NCBI GenBank assembly: GCA_963931925.1
Contig: OZ007580.1
Span: forward strand, 1,199,501-1,263,500
Reading direction: 5' to 3'
Origin: Onchidella celtica
Taxonomy: Eukaryota > Mollusca > Gastropoda > Systellommatophora > Onchidiidae
Length of the DNA: 64,000 nucleotides
Shown: in pieces, positions 33,111 through 45,432 of the stretch
Numbering within the stretch: position 1 is the first letter of the stretch
How the letters are laid out: each line of letters begins with the position of its first letter
Position numbers and translations under genes: made by a program
The notes under the pieces: generated by a model
Databases searched by the model: none
The model's input: the letters and a program-made list of their open reading frames with translations, nothing else
Told to the model about the DNA's origin: nothing

Positions 33111-33793
33111 ATAGCTCTTGGAGCTGGGAGAGAAGCATTTACGGGGTGCCCGGTGTGCTAGGATTCTGGTTCCTGTCACCAACCCAACATAGAATCATAA
33201 ACAGTGACACAAACAGCACACTGTGAGACCCAAAAGCCCAGCGGTAACCAGTATTATCGCCACCATCCACTCGATCAACAATGTTGTCAGCAGTTCTAAC
33301 ATTTTCCACCTATCAATAAGTAAATCAATGTACATCACTAAGGATATACATTTCTTAGGTCAACAAACGTTACTAGATATAGGCCGTGGGACAAAAATCC
33401 TAGCTAGACTCTAAAGTAAAGTTGGTTACGCACCCCCTAGGGAAAATTTAGGTATGGCTTTAATATGTTCCCAGTAACCATCTTTGACTAAAAATCAAAT
33501 GTCATCCGTAACTGTGCACAATAATAACTTATTCTTAAAAAATAACAATGTTTATTGCTATGTAACATCTGTATTTTTGCATTTTTGTTTCGTTTTACAT
33601 AATTATATATTTCACAAAATCTCCACCTTTGAACGCAAAACTGGCAAAAGGCTTTTTTATTAGACCACCTGTACTAACCCAATTTTACATGTTCATTTCA
33701 AATACGGCGGAGGGTGCACGGAAGTTTTTATTATTTTGATTAGTTTGGTTCTTGAATTTATAGAAAATGCATTGTTTCATCGTGCTGCCATTT

Positions 33794-34072
33794 TCATCCT
33801 CCATCTTGCCTCCATTCTGTTATAGTACCGTGCAGGTCATAAAAAGTAACCATATCAAGCTTGCTGCGCAGTGTCCTGGCGCGCATGAGTTCTAGATCTA
33901 GATCATGCTTCTTAATGAAAACCCTTGCTAATGAACCTTCTGTAGTGTCTAAAGATGACCACAAACCTAATGATTCTCGAAATTTCATCCAACTTTTCAA
34001 AGAAAATTGAATTATATTGTTATTTACATCTTTCTTAGTGTGCATACAGCATTCCATCATGGAGGCAGCCAT
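33794..34072 (-). CDS. Unrecognised 92-codon open frame beside a LINE
   Basis: ATG-led on the minus strand, starting MAASMMECCMHTKKD, with a motif IIQFSLKSWMKFRESLGLWS. I do not recognise it firmly. The pattern (Cys pair, then F-x-x-KSW-x-KF) recalls the first part of lineage-specific multicopy invertebrate proteins, but that is memory of a pattern and not a match. It lies about 30 bases beyond the truncated LINE at 34102, so it may be a gene or transposon exon that the LINE landed beside, or chance. Confidence 0.2.
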   Translation of the reverse strand: MAASMMECCMHTKKDVNNNIIQFSLKSWMKFRESLGLWSSLDTTEGSLARVFIKKHDLDLELMRARTLRSKLDMVTFYDLHGTITEWRQDGG

Positions 34073-34101
34073 TTTGGATTTCGCGGCGAAAGGCTCAATT
34101 C

Positions 34102-36732
34102 CATTGGTTGATTAGAATCACCTCACCTGTCGGCTTCATCGTCATCGATGTTAGCTGCTACAGTGGATGTCACGACAAAATCTCCTCCACCCAATCCTGT
34201 CCTTAGCTTTCCTAGTTAGTTCACTTATTTCCAGCTGGCTGACTTTCTTGATGTTATCGTGATATGTAATGGGTGGTCTTCCTTGTGTTCTCTTTGTTTC
34301 TGTCTTTCCTTGAAGGATTGATATCATAAGGGCCGTGCTTTTGTTTCGGGCCGCGTGGCCGATGTATGCAAGTCTTCTTTTATTTATTTCAGGTGTTATT
34401 CTTCTGGTGGTGCCAAGCTGTTCTAAGATGCTTGTATTTGTTCTCCTTTCTGTCCAACTTATTCTGAGTAGCCTTCTGTAAAGCCACATTTCAGCTGCCT
34501 CCAATCTTGTTATGTCTGCCTTTTTGAGTGTCCAGGCTTCACAACCATATAGTAGGACTGGCCAGATCAAGCACTTAAGTATGTTCACTTTGAGGTCCGT
34601 TGGTGTGCCTCTATCCTTCCAAATGTTGTTTAGTTGAACCATTTTGTGTTTTGCCATTCCTATCCTTGTTTTTATGTCCTTTGAGCAGCTTCCATCTTGC
34701 GATTTATGTGATCCTAGGTATTTGAAATCAGTCACTTTTTCTCGTGCTGTTTTGTTTACTAGTATCTCCTGGTGTTCATGGTGCCCTGTTCCAGTATGCA
34801 TGACTTTCGTTTTCTTAGCATTTAGGTGTAGGCCTGCTGTCTTGCCCGCTTCATCCACTCTGTGCAACACTCTTTTCATGCTGGTGATGTTATCTGACAT
34901 AAGAGCTGTGTCATCAGCGTAGCGAAGGTTTGTGATGTTTCGGCCTCCGATCTTTATTCCCATGTCTTCTATGTCTGCGTTTCTCATGATCTGCTCAGTA
35001 TAAATATTGAAAAGATGAGGTGAAAGTATGCAACCCTGTCTGACTCCTTTCTCGATGTTGAAATATGGACAGTTCTCATTGTTCCATCTAATCGTTGCCT
35101 TTTGTTCGTGGTATAGTGCAGCGATGAGGGTCACAAGGTGTTTCGGGAATCCCATCTTAATCATTATATCGAACAGGTGATGGTGCCTAACGCTGTCGAA
35201 CGCTTTGCTGTAGTCTATGAACGTGATGAAGGCTTCGTTTCCATTGCTTCTTATCTGTTCAATCATTATTTGTAGTATGAAGAGCATGTCAGCGGTTCCT
35301 CTGTTGGTCCTGTAACCAGCTTGACATTCTGATAGTTCCTCTTCTACCTTTGATTTCATTCTGTTGAGTATGATGATGAGCAGGATTTTGCTGGTGTGAC
35401 TGATGAGGGCGATGGTTCTATAATTTCCACAGTCTTTGACATTGCCGCTTTTGTATAGCATGGCGAATTCTTGTAGCTTCCAGTCTGTTGGCCATTCATT
35501 TGTCTGCCAAATTTTGCAGATCATTTGGTGGAGTGCTTTTATTCCTGATTCGCTGGTATGTTTCAGGAGTTCACCTGGTATGTTGTCTAATCCAGGGGAT
35601 TTTCCATTCTTTATTTGTTTTATTGCAGCCTGTACTTCCTCCAAGAGAGGTTCTGGTTCTTTATCTATCTGTTGTGAGTCTGGTTGTTGGAGGTCCCTCG
35701 GGTCTGGTCTGATGTTGTCCGCAAACAGCATCTTGCCGTATTCGTGCCATCTTGAGAGCACATCTTTTGTGTTTGTCAGTGTTGTGCCTTCTTTGTTGTT
35801 CAGACTCAAGTTCTGTGGTTGGAAATCCCTCTTTTTTACTTTTCTTATTTGTTCAAACATTTCTTTTGACTTTCTTTGTGTATTACATTCTGTTATGTTT
35901 GCACACTCTCTTTCTAACCATGCATTCTTGTCTCTTCTGATCTTTGTTTGGATTTCGTTCTTCAGTGCATGATATTCATCTTGTTTACTAAGTTTTCTGG
36001 CTTTGCTCTTTCTTTTTGCAAGTTCTATCACCTCTTCACTGATGTATGGTTTGGGAGTTTTCCTCGTTCTTTTCCCGAGTTTCGATTCAGCTGTTTCACT
36101 CCAAATTCTTTTCATGTCTTTCCACAGTGTATCTGGGTGTCTTTCTTCAGCTGACCACTCCTTGAGTAATGCTGAGAAACGGTTTTCTGTTTCGACCTGA
36201 AAAGCATTGCTGATTTCAGGGTCTTTCAGTTTGTCCGTGTCAAATCTGGTGGTGGGTTTTGGCTTGCTCTTCCTATAGGCTTTCAATCTCAGCTTTGCTG
36301 TCACTAAAATGTGGTCAGTGTCACAGTCTGCCCCTGGCCTTGTCTTTGAGTTGAGCACAGTTGTTTTCCAGTTTTTGTCAATCAGGATGTAATCAATCTG
36401 GTTTCGGAGACTGTCTCCAGGGTTTATCCATGTGTATCTTCTTCGCATCGGGTGTTTAAAGAGAGTGTTCGTGATGCTCATTTCATTTGCATGGCAGAAA
36501 GATGCTAACATGTCTCCTCGGTCGTTTCGTTCTCCTAATCCATAGGGTCCTATCCCACATTCCAGATCCTCACCCTCTCCCACTTTGGCATTGAAATCTC
36601 CCATGATTATGCATATTTCTCTGCTTGGGATTTTGTCTGTTACTGATTGTAGGTCATTATAGAACAGCTCTATTTCTTCTTCTGTGCTCGCAGATGTGGG
36701 GGCGTATACTTGTATGATGTTTAAATGGCAAA
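34102..36732 (-). mobile_element. 5'-truncated RTE-like LINE
   Basis: Coding similarity runs from about 36722 (LNIIQVYAPT, the middle of the endonuclease) down to the stop at 34151. A tail with CATCGATGACGATGAAG lies just after, like GAT-rich tails of RTE-type elements. CTCAATTC at 34094-34101 and 36733-36740 may be the target duplication. At eight bases it is weak support, and about 30 bases of non-tail sequence would then sit between tail and duplication. The first 100 or so endonuclease residues are missing, so this copy is dead on arrival. Confidence 0.8.
34151..36721 (-). pseudogene. RTE-like endonuclease-RT, N-terminally truncated but otherwise open
   Basis: The frame is open from 36733 with the first ATG at 36604 (MGDFNAKVG). 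It is about 856 codons from the point where similarity begins. Endonuclease C-terminal motifs: IQVYAPT, GDFNAKVG, IDYILID, CDTDHILV. RT motifs: KNGKSPGLDNIPGELL, NYRTIALISH, GYRTNRGTADM, FIDYSKAFDSV, GVRQGCILSPHLF and YADDTALM. Thumb and end: KYLGS, LIWPVLLYGCEAWTLKK, EMWLYRRLLRISW. It differs strongly from the LINE at 16895, so it is another family of the same broad type. No internal stop is seen, suggesting a fairly young copy. Confidence 0.85.
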
Positions 36733-36740
36733 CTCAATTC

Positions 36741-38611
36741 GCATCATTAATTATTATTTATTGGCACACTTTACATACAAATTGTACAAAAATGTGCAAA
36801 ACTTGAAATGGCAACATTGGTTTTTTGTGAAGGGGAGATGCATAAGAGCTTGCATGCAAAAAATCAGCTTATCCCCTGAGGTGCGTAACGGAATGACAAG
36901 CTACAAGTTTGGTCCCATGGCCTAATAGGCCGCCATCAGGTGGCCGGGAACCTTGCACAAATATATAATATATACTGCTGATTTTGCTATAAATGTTAGG
37001 AGAACCACTTTGCGCTACTGAAAATGCCGGATATAATGAGATAAAGGGTGGCAACGCTAAGAAATTCCTCAAAAAACATCCCCTACGTGACATTATAGAG
37101 TGGCGCTCTTTTCAGCCAAAAGGATAATATTAAAGTTGTATCCAGCCAAATATCAAAGAGTTGCCCATATTGATAATAATATACATCAAACTAAAAAGGA
37201 GCCAATTTCCTACCACATGAAAGTTATTCTTCGTGATTTGTGCTTATGACAAGAAATTTATTGGATTAAATCAAAACTACACTGTATACCCCAAATGTGT
37301 TCTCACAACTGCAGATAACGACTCTCTTTTGCCCAGTATTCTACATACTAGGCCAGGTGCGCTCATGCAAGCTTGCTGCGCCTCAGCCGCCTCACACTTT
37401 CTGAAATGTAGAGGAATGAACAGAGAAGTGCACACACGCCAGACACGGACACCTTGGTGTGTCGACTGAAACATGAAACTAAGACCGCAAGAAGACAGCC
37501 AGTCGCATGCACGTGCCTTACCCCACAATACAAGCAGGATCGTGATAGACCACAGATTGTAGGAAACCTGGTGTACCCGCGCCAACGGCTGACGTTGCTA
37601 TTCCTGCAACCAGTCATGTGATCTTGGGAATTGGACGCTACACTATCAATTCCTGTATGTTACAGTGCACAAATAATTGTACAACAAAAACATTACGCTC
37701 ACCTCCACCCCCCCCCCTTCTCTTTTTACCCCGCGCCACCCACAAAGCTGAATATACCATGACCTTTCACCTTCTCAGCCTTGCAGACTGTCAGTGCTGG
37801 GACGATCAGATAGATTGAAAAAAAGTCTCCCTTTCAGCTGAGACCGACACAGACGGAAGAAATACGCCAGTTCTAGCATGAAAGGACACAAATACTGAGA
37901 CTCTCATGCCTGAACCCGCCAGTCAGGGACATCAAGAAGGCCCAAATCGGAGATCACCAAATATCGCAAACTGGTTTGTACAAAAACTATTATGCGCCTA
38001 AAGTAAAATGCGAACCCCTCTCCGTCCTCAAACTTCTGTGCTGAACATGACAGTAAACAATTTACCCTCGTGTATGATGCCCAAGTGTATATTTGCACAA
38101 CTGCCAATGACAGTTCTTTTCTGCATGAAATGTTCAAACAACTTCTTCGTTTAAGAAAAACAAATCCTACTGATTAAGGCAAGTACAATGTTTCAATTGC
38201 TGATTTGTATAATTAAAAACGCCTTTAGGATAGTATGGAATTATTTCATATTAAAGAAAAACAGCATTTTTCTTCCAGCCCAGTAAAATTGGGTCCTTTG
38301 CATGTGCGCGGTTTTGTGACAGCACCAGTGAAATAGTGAACCAGCCAGATTGGCTTCATCGCCGTTTTAAAGAAGATTAATTGTTTCTGTTTCCAGCCTC
38401 GCGTGTTGTCAGCGTTTGCCTTTCTTCATTTTTAGCCATGAGAAAGGGAGGGGAGGGGGGGGGGGGTGCTGACGATCTGTCATCCTTTGAAAATAATACT
38501 GACTGTTTTAGCCGTTTCAGGGTCACATTCTGAAGAGTAAAGTAAAACAATACAACAAACAAAAACTAACAACACTGACGTCAAATTTCCATCTTCATCC
38601 ACTTCCCTCTT
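36741..38611. other. Intergenic, no gene seen
   Basis: No coding region is supported. GGTGCGTAACGG near 36880 (minus strand CCGTTACGCACC) resembles GGTTACGCACCCCC near 33424 on the plus strand. The two could be inverted ends of an older element enclosing the LINE, but only about ten bases agree. C runs lie at 37708 and G runs at 38448. Confidence 0.4.
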
Positions 38612-38740
38612 CCTTTCTCTCTCTCTCTCTGTGTTTGTCTCTCGAGCGCGCGCTCTCTCTCTCTCTCTCTCCGTGTCTCTTTCTCTATCTGTCTGTCTCC
38701 GTCCTTCTCTCTCACACACACTCCCTCTCTGTCTCCTTCT
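38612..38740 (+). repeat. CT-rich low-complexity tract
   Basis: CTCTCT runs with GTGT and CGCG interruptions. A long C run follows at about 38789-38808, then CT and GA tracts at 38911-38978 and CA runs at 39000-39170. Confidence 0.85.
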
Positions 38741-39401
38741 TTTTTCCCCGTTGGTCAAATTTTACTCTCGGCTTTTAAAGTTCTTCCCTCCCCCCCCCCC
38801 CCCCCCCCAGTCCAGATTTGTCTTTTTACACTTCATCAATGTCACATGTAAGGTCTTCTGTTTGTTTGTGTGTCACTGCATTTCCTACAGGTTTCTCATT
38901 CGATTCCATCTCTCTCTCTCGCTCTCTCTCTCACAACATACACACACATAAAGATCGAGAGAGAGAGAGAGAGAGAACGCGAGAGCTTTAACTACCCATA
39001 CAGATATTGATACACCCATGACTCCATTCTGATAGACCACACGGACAGACACATTCAAAAAACATCTCTTCAGACATTATACACAGACTAGACAAGACCA
39101 CAAACGCATACACACACACACACACTTACGTGCACACACACAGACACACCTCCATGCACACACAGTGAGCTCTCCCAGCCAACAGCTCACCACCAAACGC
39201 ACACACAAGCTCTACTGCAACTGCAAGCCGCGACAAGACTGACAGTAACGCTGACAGACAATCTAGTCGTGAGGTCTGACTGTCAGTAAAACACAGTCCC
39301 CCAATTCCACAGACCGTCAACGCTCAACAAACAGCAACACAACCCCCCCCCCCCATCGCTCCTTTGAATACTTGATTTACGCCAGTACACGGCATCTTGA
39401 C

Positions 39402-40625
39402 TGTCATGATTCGGATATTATTAAAACTCACGCAGAGAGTGAGTTGTTGTTGTTTACCAGGGCCATGAGAAATTGGCTGGTGGCCTTGAACGGTCCTCGC
39501 CAAATTATAGTTGGTGAGTAAATAAATGTAGAGTTAAACTGCTAGAGTCACGCTTGTCGGCTTTAATGTTCGTGATTAATAAGTAATGGAGTAGGGGTGA
39601 AACAAGGTGGGGACAGTTGACATTGTTAAGTATGACTAGACAAGTTTTGCACGTTAACTGGCTGGTAGAATAGTGCAGACGTATTACTACAGTTAAAATG
39701 GTGGGAGGTTTCGACCTATGAGATAGCTGAACTAATTGGGCCAGCGGACTAGCACGCTGGGTAGTTAGATAGTATATAACATCGTGTAACGTTCAGATTT
39801 AGTGAATACAGACGAGAGAAGCATCGTTTCGTGAAGTATCTCCGGTCGACCAGTACCTGAACTGTGTGCTTTGAAGACAAGAAGTCCTTGCTAACGGACT
39901 GACTGAGCTCTAGAAAGAAAGGTCTGAGTGGGCTGACCTTTGAAAGCCCACGCTGCGCTATTTTGATGTTCGCGCCTCCCAGTAGGCGTGAGCAATGGTA
40001 ATATATCTTAATTATTCAAGTATAATAGAGATCGGAGATAGAGAGAGAACTACAGCCTCATAGGAAGACTAAGGAAACCCCAGCTGGCACTCGACCACGA
40101 GTGTCCTGTATGATAGATCTATTGCCATAGTATGATTGGAATAATATAGCACATTGTTGATGAATTGAATAGTGATTGTGCATAAAATATAGTCTTTTGG
40201 CAACTGCTTAAATTACCTACAAGCCGAAGAGTGCTTCTGTAGGCTTTGAACGTACTGGGCTCTCCTAACATTTAAGCCCATATGATTTATGGAGAGTTTG
40301 CCTGGCGACTGGCCAGTGGCGACTCAACTGTCACTTTAAATTGATATCCAGTTTCGTATAATATACCTATTTACTATTGATTGCAGTACCTCCATAGTTA
40401 CATGAATATCATTGGTTAAGTTATTAATTAGAGTTTTTGGTTTGAATATATACCTCTATTGTCTTTTGTTTTGTTATTAATATTTATGTAAACTATGGCC
40501 TGACCGGCCTGACATATATACGCTCTAGTTATTTAGTACTTTTCTTGTGTGGTTGTGTCCGAGTGTGAGTTAGCTGCCTCTCGTGCAGTCGTAACATCCC
40601 CAAGACCCTAACTCTGCTCGTGACA
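39402..40625 (+). mobile_element. Solo LTR 1
   Basis: 1224 bp bounded by TGTCATGATTCGG at the start and CTGCTCGTGACA at the end, with TTGAC on both sides (39397-39401 and 40626-40630). The ends form a short imperfect inverted repeat (TGTCATGA against TGTCACGA), as in the LTRs of elements A and B. A TATA-like TAGTATATAACATCG lies near 39772. There is no coding sequence inside and no partner LTR in the window, so it is best read as a solo LTR left by recombination. Orientation is inferred from the TATA box. The interior does not match elements A or B, so it is another family. Confidence 0.65.
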
Positions 40626-40630
40626 TTGAC

Positions 40631-41354
40631 TGATTCCTTTGAGAAAAACACCTCACTAATAGCTTAGCAAAGAGATGGCATCGGAATAGCAGGACTGAAG
40701 CCTGGCGATAGTTGACTAGGAACCAATCACGAATGTCTCCGTGAAATTATTTCATGAACAAACCCGACCTGTGTTTCTCACATACCTCAAGCTGACCAGT
40801 CACCCTTGGCAGGACAGGTGTTACGTCATCACACAGTCAAAATAATCATTCAGTCATTCACACATCACCAAAGTGTTGTATTTCTGGTAGACTGAACGTC
40901 ATTATAACGTAAGTCCATAGTCCAAACGTGACTGCCGACTCAAGAATAATTTCGCTGTGTCTTTGTTGCATACATTCATTTTCAGCATTCAGCGTGTCCA
41001 AGTATCATTACGTACAGCAGTGGGCATGTCCAAGTATCATAACGTACAGCACTGGACATGGGCGTGTATTCCAGGCCAACTCCCTGCAGGAGAAACTTGA
41101 ACAGGACACCCAGCAGTCATGGCCTGAGTGCAGACGGTCTCCGTGAAGTCTCCTTCTTGTTCGTTTTGTTTTTGTTTTCAAACGTGTCTTTAACCTGTTA
41201 TCCTTATGTTATGTGACACCTGCATGGCCATAGTAGTACTAGTAGTACACTGATGAGCCACTAACTTGTGGTCAAGGGGCAAACAGTGACCACTGTGGTA
41301 GGTTTTGCCCCTCAGTAAACTCAGTCAATTCAGAAAACCAAACAGCAACGGTTA
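40631..41354. other. Intergenic, no gene seen
   Basis: Includes a two-copy 31-bp direct repeat, CATGTCCAAGTATCATAACG type, near 40996-41055. No gene is supported. Confidence 0.4.
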
Positions 41355-41690
41355 AAGAATGAGAAAGAGACGGAGAAAACAGAGAGAGGGAAAGACAGAG
41401 ACAGAAAGAGACAAAGACAGAGAAGAGGGAGACAGAAAAGAGAAGAAAGGAGAGAAAGAGAGGGAGAGACAGAGACAGGGAATGGGGAGAGAAAAAAGAG
41501 CAGAAAGGGGAGAGAGGAAAAGGGACACAAAAAGCGAGCCAATGCGAGAGAGAGAGAGAAAGAGAGAATATCAGTGAAAGAGAGGGGGAGAGGGAAAGAG
41601 ATAGAAAGAAAGAGACAGGAAAAAGAGAGAAGCGAAAGAGAAACAGAGAGAGAGAGAAAAATCAGAGAAAGAGAGGGGAGGGAGAGAGAA
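41355..41690 (+). repeat. Purine-rich GA tract
   Basis: About 335 bases, almost all purine, as GAGAAAGAG and ACAGAG variants. Apparent K/R/E-rich and S/L-rich proteins on the two strands come from the repeat. Confidence 0.85.
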
Positions 41691-42880
41691 ACACACACAT
41701 GGGACACCACCAAGTTTCAAGGCCTTGCTGTGTGGCCCAACCTCAAAAGAAGGTCAGGAACCGCAGGGCCGAAACACTTTGTTTGACAGGAGTTATCTTT
41801 CTCTGAACATCTTGACTGTACTGTAGTCATATTCTCCCAGCAGTTTCAGTGCCGTTTTCCCCCACCAGCAGCTATGCCTCCGTGCCCGGCCCAGGCCAGC
41901 TCATTCAATGTTTGGGGGCTGGGACAAGTTAAACAACAAACAAGTATTGAAAATCTGTCTTTGCTACATCTGGGGCTTTCCTACGCCAGGAAAGTTTGGG
42001 ATGAGAAACTCCCGGGCTTTGGGCACTATACTACGACGTCCCTGACTGACAGGCGTGTCCGGCCCTACTGCAGCCCGTATCAATCTCCACACCACAAGTT
42101 CTAGTAAGCTTCCCCTTAACCATCTCCCAGAGACCTAACTACTAACGTTGCACCAATCCCATCTCTCAGTTTTGCGCATATTATATCGTACAAGTATGAT
42201 TCAGTTACGGAAGGCTAATGCTATTTGTGGTCAAGATAATGACGAACTCTGACCATGTAATGCTCCGGCATCGGCCTCCGACATGAACTGTGCTCAACAT
42301 TTCCCTACAAATGGACCATAAAATTGTCCCTCTATGAACAAGAACTCGCACTTTCTTTCGCATCTGCAATGAGACCATGGTGCCATTGGTGGAGACTGTA
42401 AAATCCTCCACTTTATCATTCTAGAATGGCCAAATCATAGCGAAATCAATCAATTTTGAGTCAAAAGTTCCCTCTCTTTCTCCAGTTTGATAGCAACAAC
42501 GTCAGTCAGCTACTGCAAGTGCAAGTGTTCCTCTAAAACCTGCACTCTTACCCCGGCTAGCGAGGTTTTACAGTTCGATTAAATCCAATTTCCCGTCTTA
42601 ACACTTGTTGGTAAGGGAATGTGTAGGTCACCACTTCTCCATCAACACCTCTGTTTCCACATCGTAGTCGGCAAAAGATTTCGATCGCTATATTGAAGTC
42701 TACAACTCCGCCCTCCCCCGCCTCCCCCCTTTTTTTTCCTCCAACAGTTGTGACATGGTACAACGACGAGGGGGGGGGGGGATCAAAGTGCCGGAAAATG
42801 CCGTTTCAAAGTACCTATAGTTTTGTTTGTTCCTTTAAAAAACCTGTTTTTATACCGGGCACAGATCTACAATACCCGGT
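41691..42880. other. Intergenic, no gene seen
   Basis: Unique sequence with no recognised gene. A T run, then a G run, occur near 42730 and 42771. Confidence 0.4.
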
Positions 42881-45432
42881 ACCTCACTACTTTTGTTCAG
42901 TCATCCTCCATCAATACCTCACTACTTTTGTTCAGTCATCCTCCATCAATACCTCACTACTTTTGTTCAGTCATCCTCCATCAATACCTCACTACTTTTG
43001 TTCAGTCATCCTCCATCAACACCTCACTACTTTTGTTCAGTCATCCTCCATCAATACCTCACTACTTTTGTTCAGTCATCCTCCATCAACACCTCACTAC
43101 TTTTGTTCAGTCATCCTCCATCAATACCTCACTCCTTTAGTTCAGTCATCCTCCATCAATACCTCACTACTTTTGTTCAGTCATCCTCCATCAATACCTC
43201 ACTCCTTTAGTTCAGTCATCCTCCATCAATACCTCACTACTTTTGTTCAGTCATCCTCCATCAATACCTCACTCCTTTTGTTCAGTCATCCTCCATCAAT
43301 ACCTCACTACTTTTGTTCAGTCATCCTCCATCAATATCTCACTACTTTTGTTCAGTCATCCTCCATCAATACCTCACTACTTTTGTTCAGTCATCCTCCA
43401 TCAATACCTCACTACTTTAGTTCAGTCATCCTCCATCAATACCTCACTGCTTTAGTTCAGTCATCCTCCATCAATACCTCACTGCTTTAGTTCAGTCATC
43501 CTCCATCAATACCTCACTGCTTTAGTTCAGTCATCCTCCATCAATACCTCACTGCTTTAGTTCAGTCATCCTCCATCAATACCTCACTGCTTTAGTTCAG
43601 TCATCCTCCATCAATAACTCACTGCTTTAGTTCAGTCATCCTCCATCAATACCTCACTGCTTTAGTTCAGTCATCCTCCATCAATACCTCACTGCTTTAG
43701 TTCAGTCATCCTCCATCAATACCTCACTGCTTTAGTTCAGTCATCCTCCATCAATACCTCACTACTTTAGTTCAGTCATCCTCCATCAATACCTCACTGC
43801 TTTAGTTCAGTCATCCTCCATCAATACCTCACTCCTTTAGTTCAGTCATCCTCCATCAATACCTCACTACTTTAGTTCAGTCATCCTCCATCAATACCTC
43901 ACTACTTTAGTTCAGTCATCCTCCATCAATACCTCACTACTTTAGTTCAGTCATCCTCCATCAATACCTCACTGCTTTAGTTCAGTCATCCTCCATCAAT
44001 ACCTCACTGCTTTAGTTCAGTCATACTCCATCAATACCTCACTGCTTTAGTTCAGTCATCCTCCATCAATACCTCACTGCTTTAGTTCAGTCATCCTCCG
44101 TCAATACCTCACTGCTTTCGTTCAGTCATCCTCCATCAATAACTCACTACTTTTGTTCAGTCATCCTCCATCAATACCTCACTGCTTTAGTTCAGTCATC
44201 CTCCATCAATACCTCACTACTTTAGTTCAGCCATCCTCCATCAATACCTCACTGCTTTAGTTCAGTCATCCTCCATCAATACCTCACTACTTTAGTTCAG
44301 TCATCCTCCATCAATACCTCACTGCTTAAGTTCAGTCATCCTCCATCAATACCTCACTACTTTAGTTCAGTCATCCTCCATCAATACCTCACTACTTTAG
44401 TTCAGTCATCCTCCATCAATACCTCACTACTTTAGTTCAGTCATCCTCCATCAATACCTCACTGCTTTAGTTCAGTCATCCTCCATCAATACCTCACTGC
44501 TTTAGTTCAGTCATCCTCCATCAATACCTCACTGCTTTAGTTCAGTCATCCTCCATCAATACCTCACTACTTTTGTTCAGTCATCCTCCATCAATACCTC
44601 ACTGCTTTAGTTCAGTCATCCTCCATCAATACCTCACTCCTTTTGTTCAGTCATCCTCCATCAATACCTCACTACTTTAGTTCAGTCATCCTCCATCAAT
44701 ATCTCACTACTTTTGTTCAGTCATCCTCCATCAATACCTCACTACTTTAGTTCAGTCATCCTCCATCAATACCTCACTAATTTAGTTCAGTCATCCTCCA
44801 TCAATACCTCACTACTTTAGTTCAGTCATCCTCCATCAATACCTCACTACTTTAGTTCAGTCATCCTCCATCAATACCTCACTACTTTAGTTCAGTCATC
44901 CTCCATCAATACCTCACTACTTTAGTTCAGTCATCCTCCATCAATACCTCACTGCTTTAGTTCAGTTATCCTCCATCAATACCTCACTGCTTTAGTTCAG
45001 TCATCCTCCATCAATACCTCACTACTTTAGTTCAGTCATCCTCCATCAATAACTCACTACTTTTGTTCAGTTATCCTCCATCAATACCTCACTACTTTAG
45101 TTCAGTCATCCTCCATCAATACCTCACTGCTTTAGTTCAGTCATCCTCCATCAATACCTCACTACTTTTGTTCAGTCATCCTCCATCAATACCTCACTAC
45201 TTTAGTTCAGTCATCCTCCATCAATACCTCACTACTTTAGTTCAGTCATCCTCCATCAATACCTCACTCCTTTTGTTCAGTCATCCTCCATCAATACCTC
45301 ACTACTTTAGTTCAGTCATCCTCCATCAATACCTCACTACTTTAGTTCAGTCATCCTCCATCAATACCTCACTACTTTAGTTCAGTCATCCTCCATCAAT
45401 ATCTCACTCCTTTTGTTCAGTCATCCTCCATC
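42881..45432 (+). repeat. 35-bp minisatellite, about 73 units
   Basis: Head-to-tail units of 35 bp built on TTCAGTCATCCTCCATCAA followed by TACCTCACTNCTTTWG. Period is constant across 2.55 kb and I saw no indels. Variants are zoned: CTACTTTTG or CTCCTTTAG up to about 43400, mostly CTGCTTTAG from 43430 to 44560, mostly CTACTTTAG after 44660. Other variants (AACTCAC, TATCTC, TTATCC) appear in several places. Because 35 is not divisible by three, all frames cycle every 105 bases, which explains repeated open frames. No coding role is supported. Confidence 0.97.

Noticed and set aside
42693-43490. 265-codon frame rich in S/I/H/Q.
   Set aside because: It is the 35-bp minisatellite read through; the amino-acid period is 35 residues and the frame ends where TTTTG changes to TTTAG in the unit.
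42881-45432. Regular direct repeats considered as a CRISPR array.
   Set aside because: Units are contiguous with no unique spacers, and the context is an animal genome with eukaryotic retroelements.
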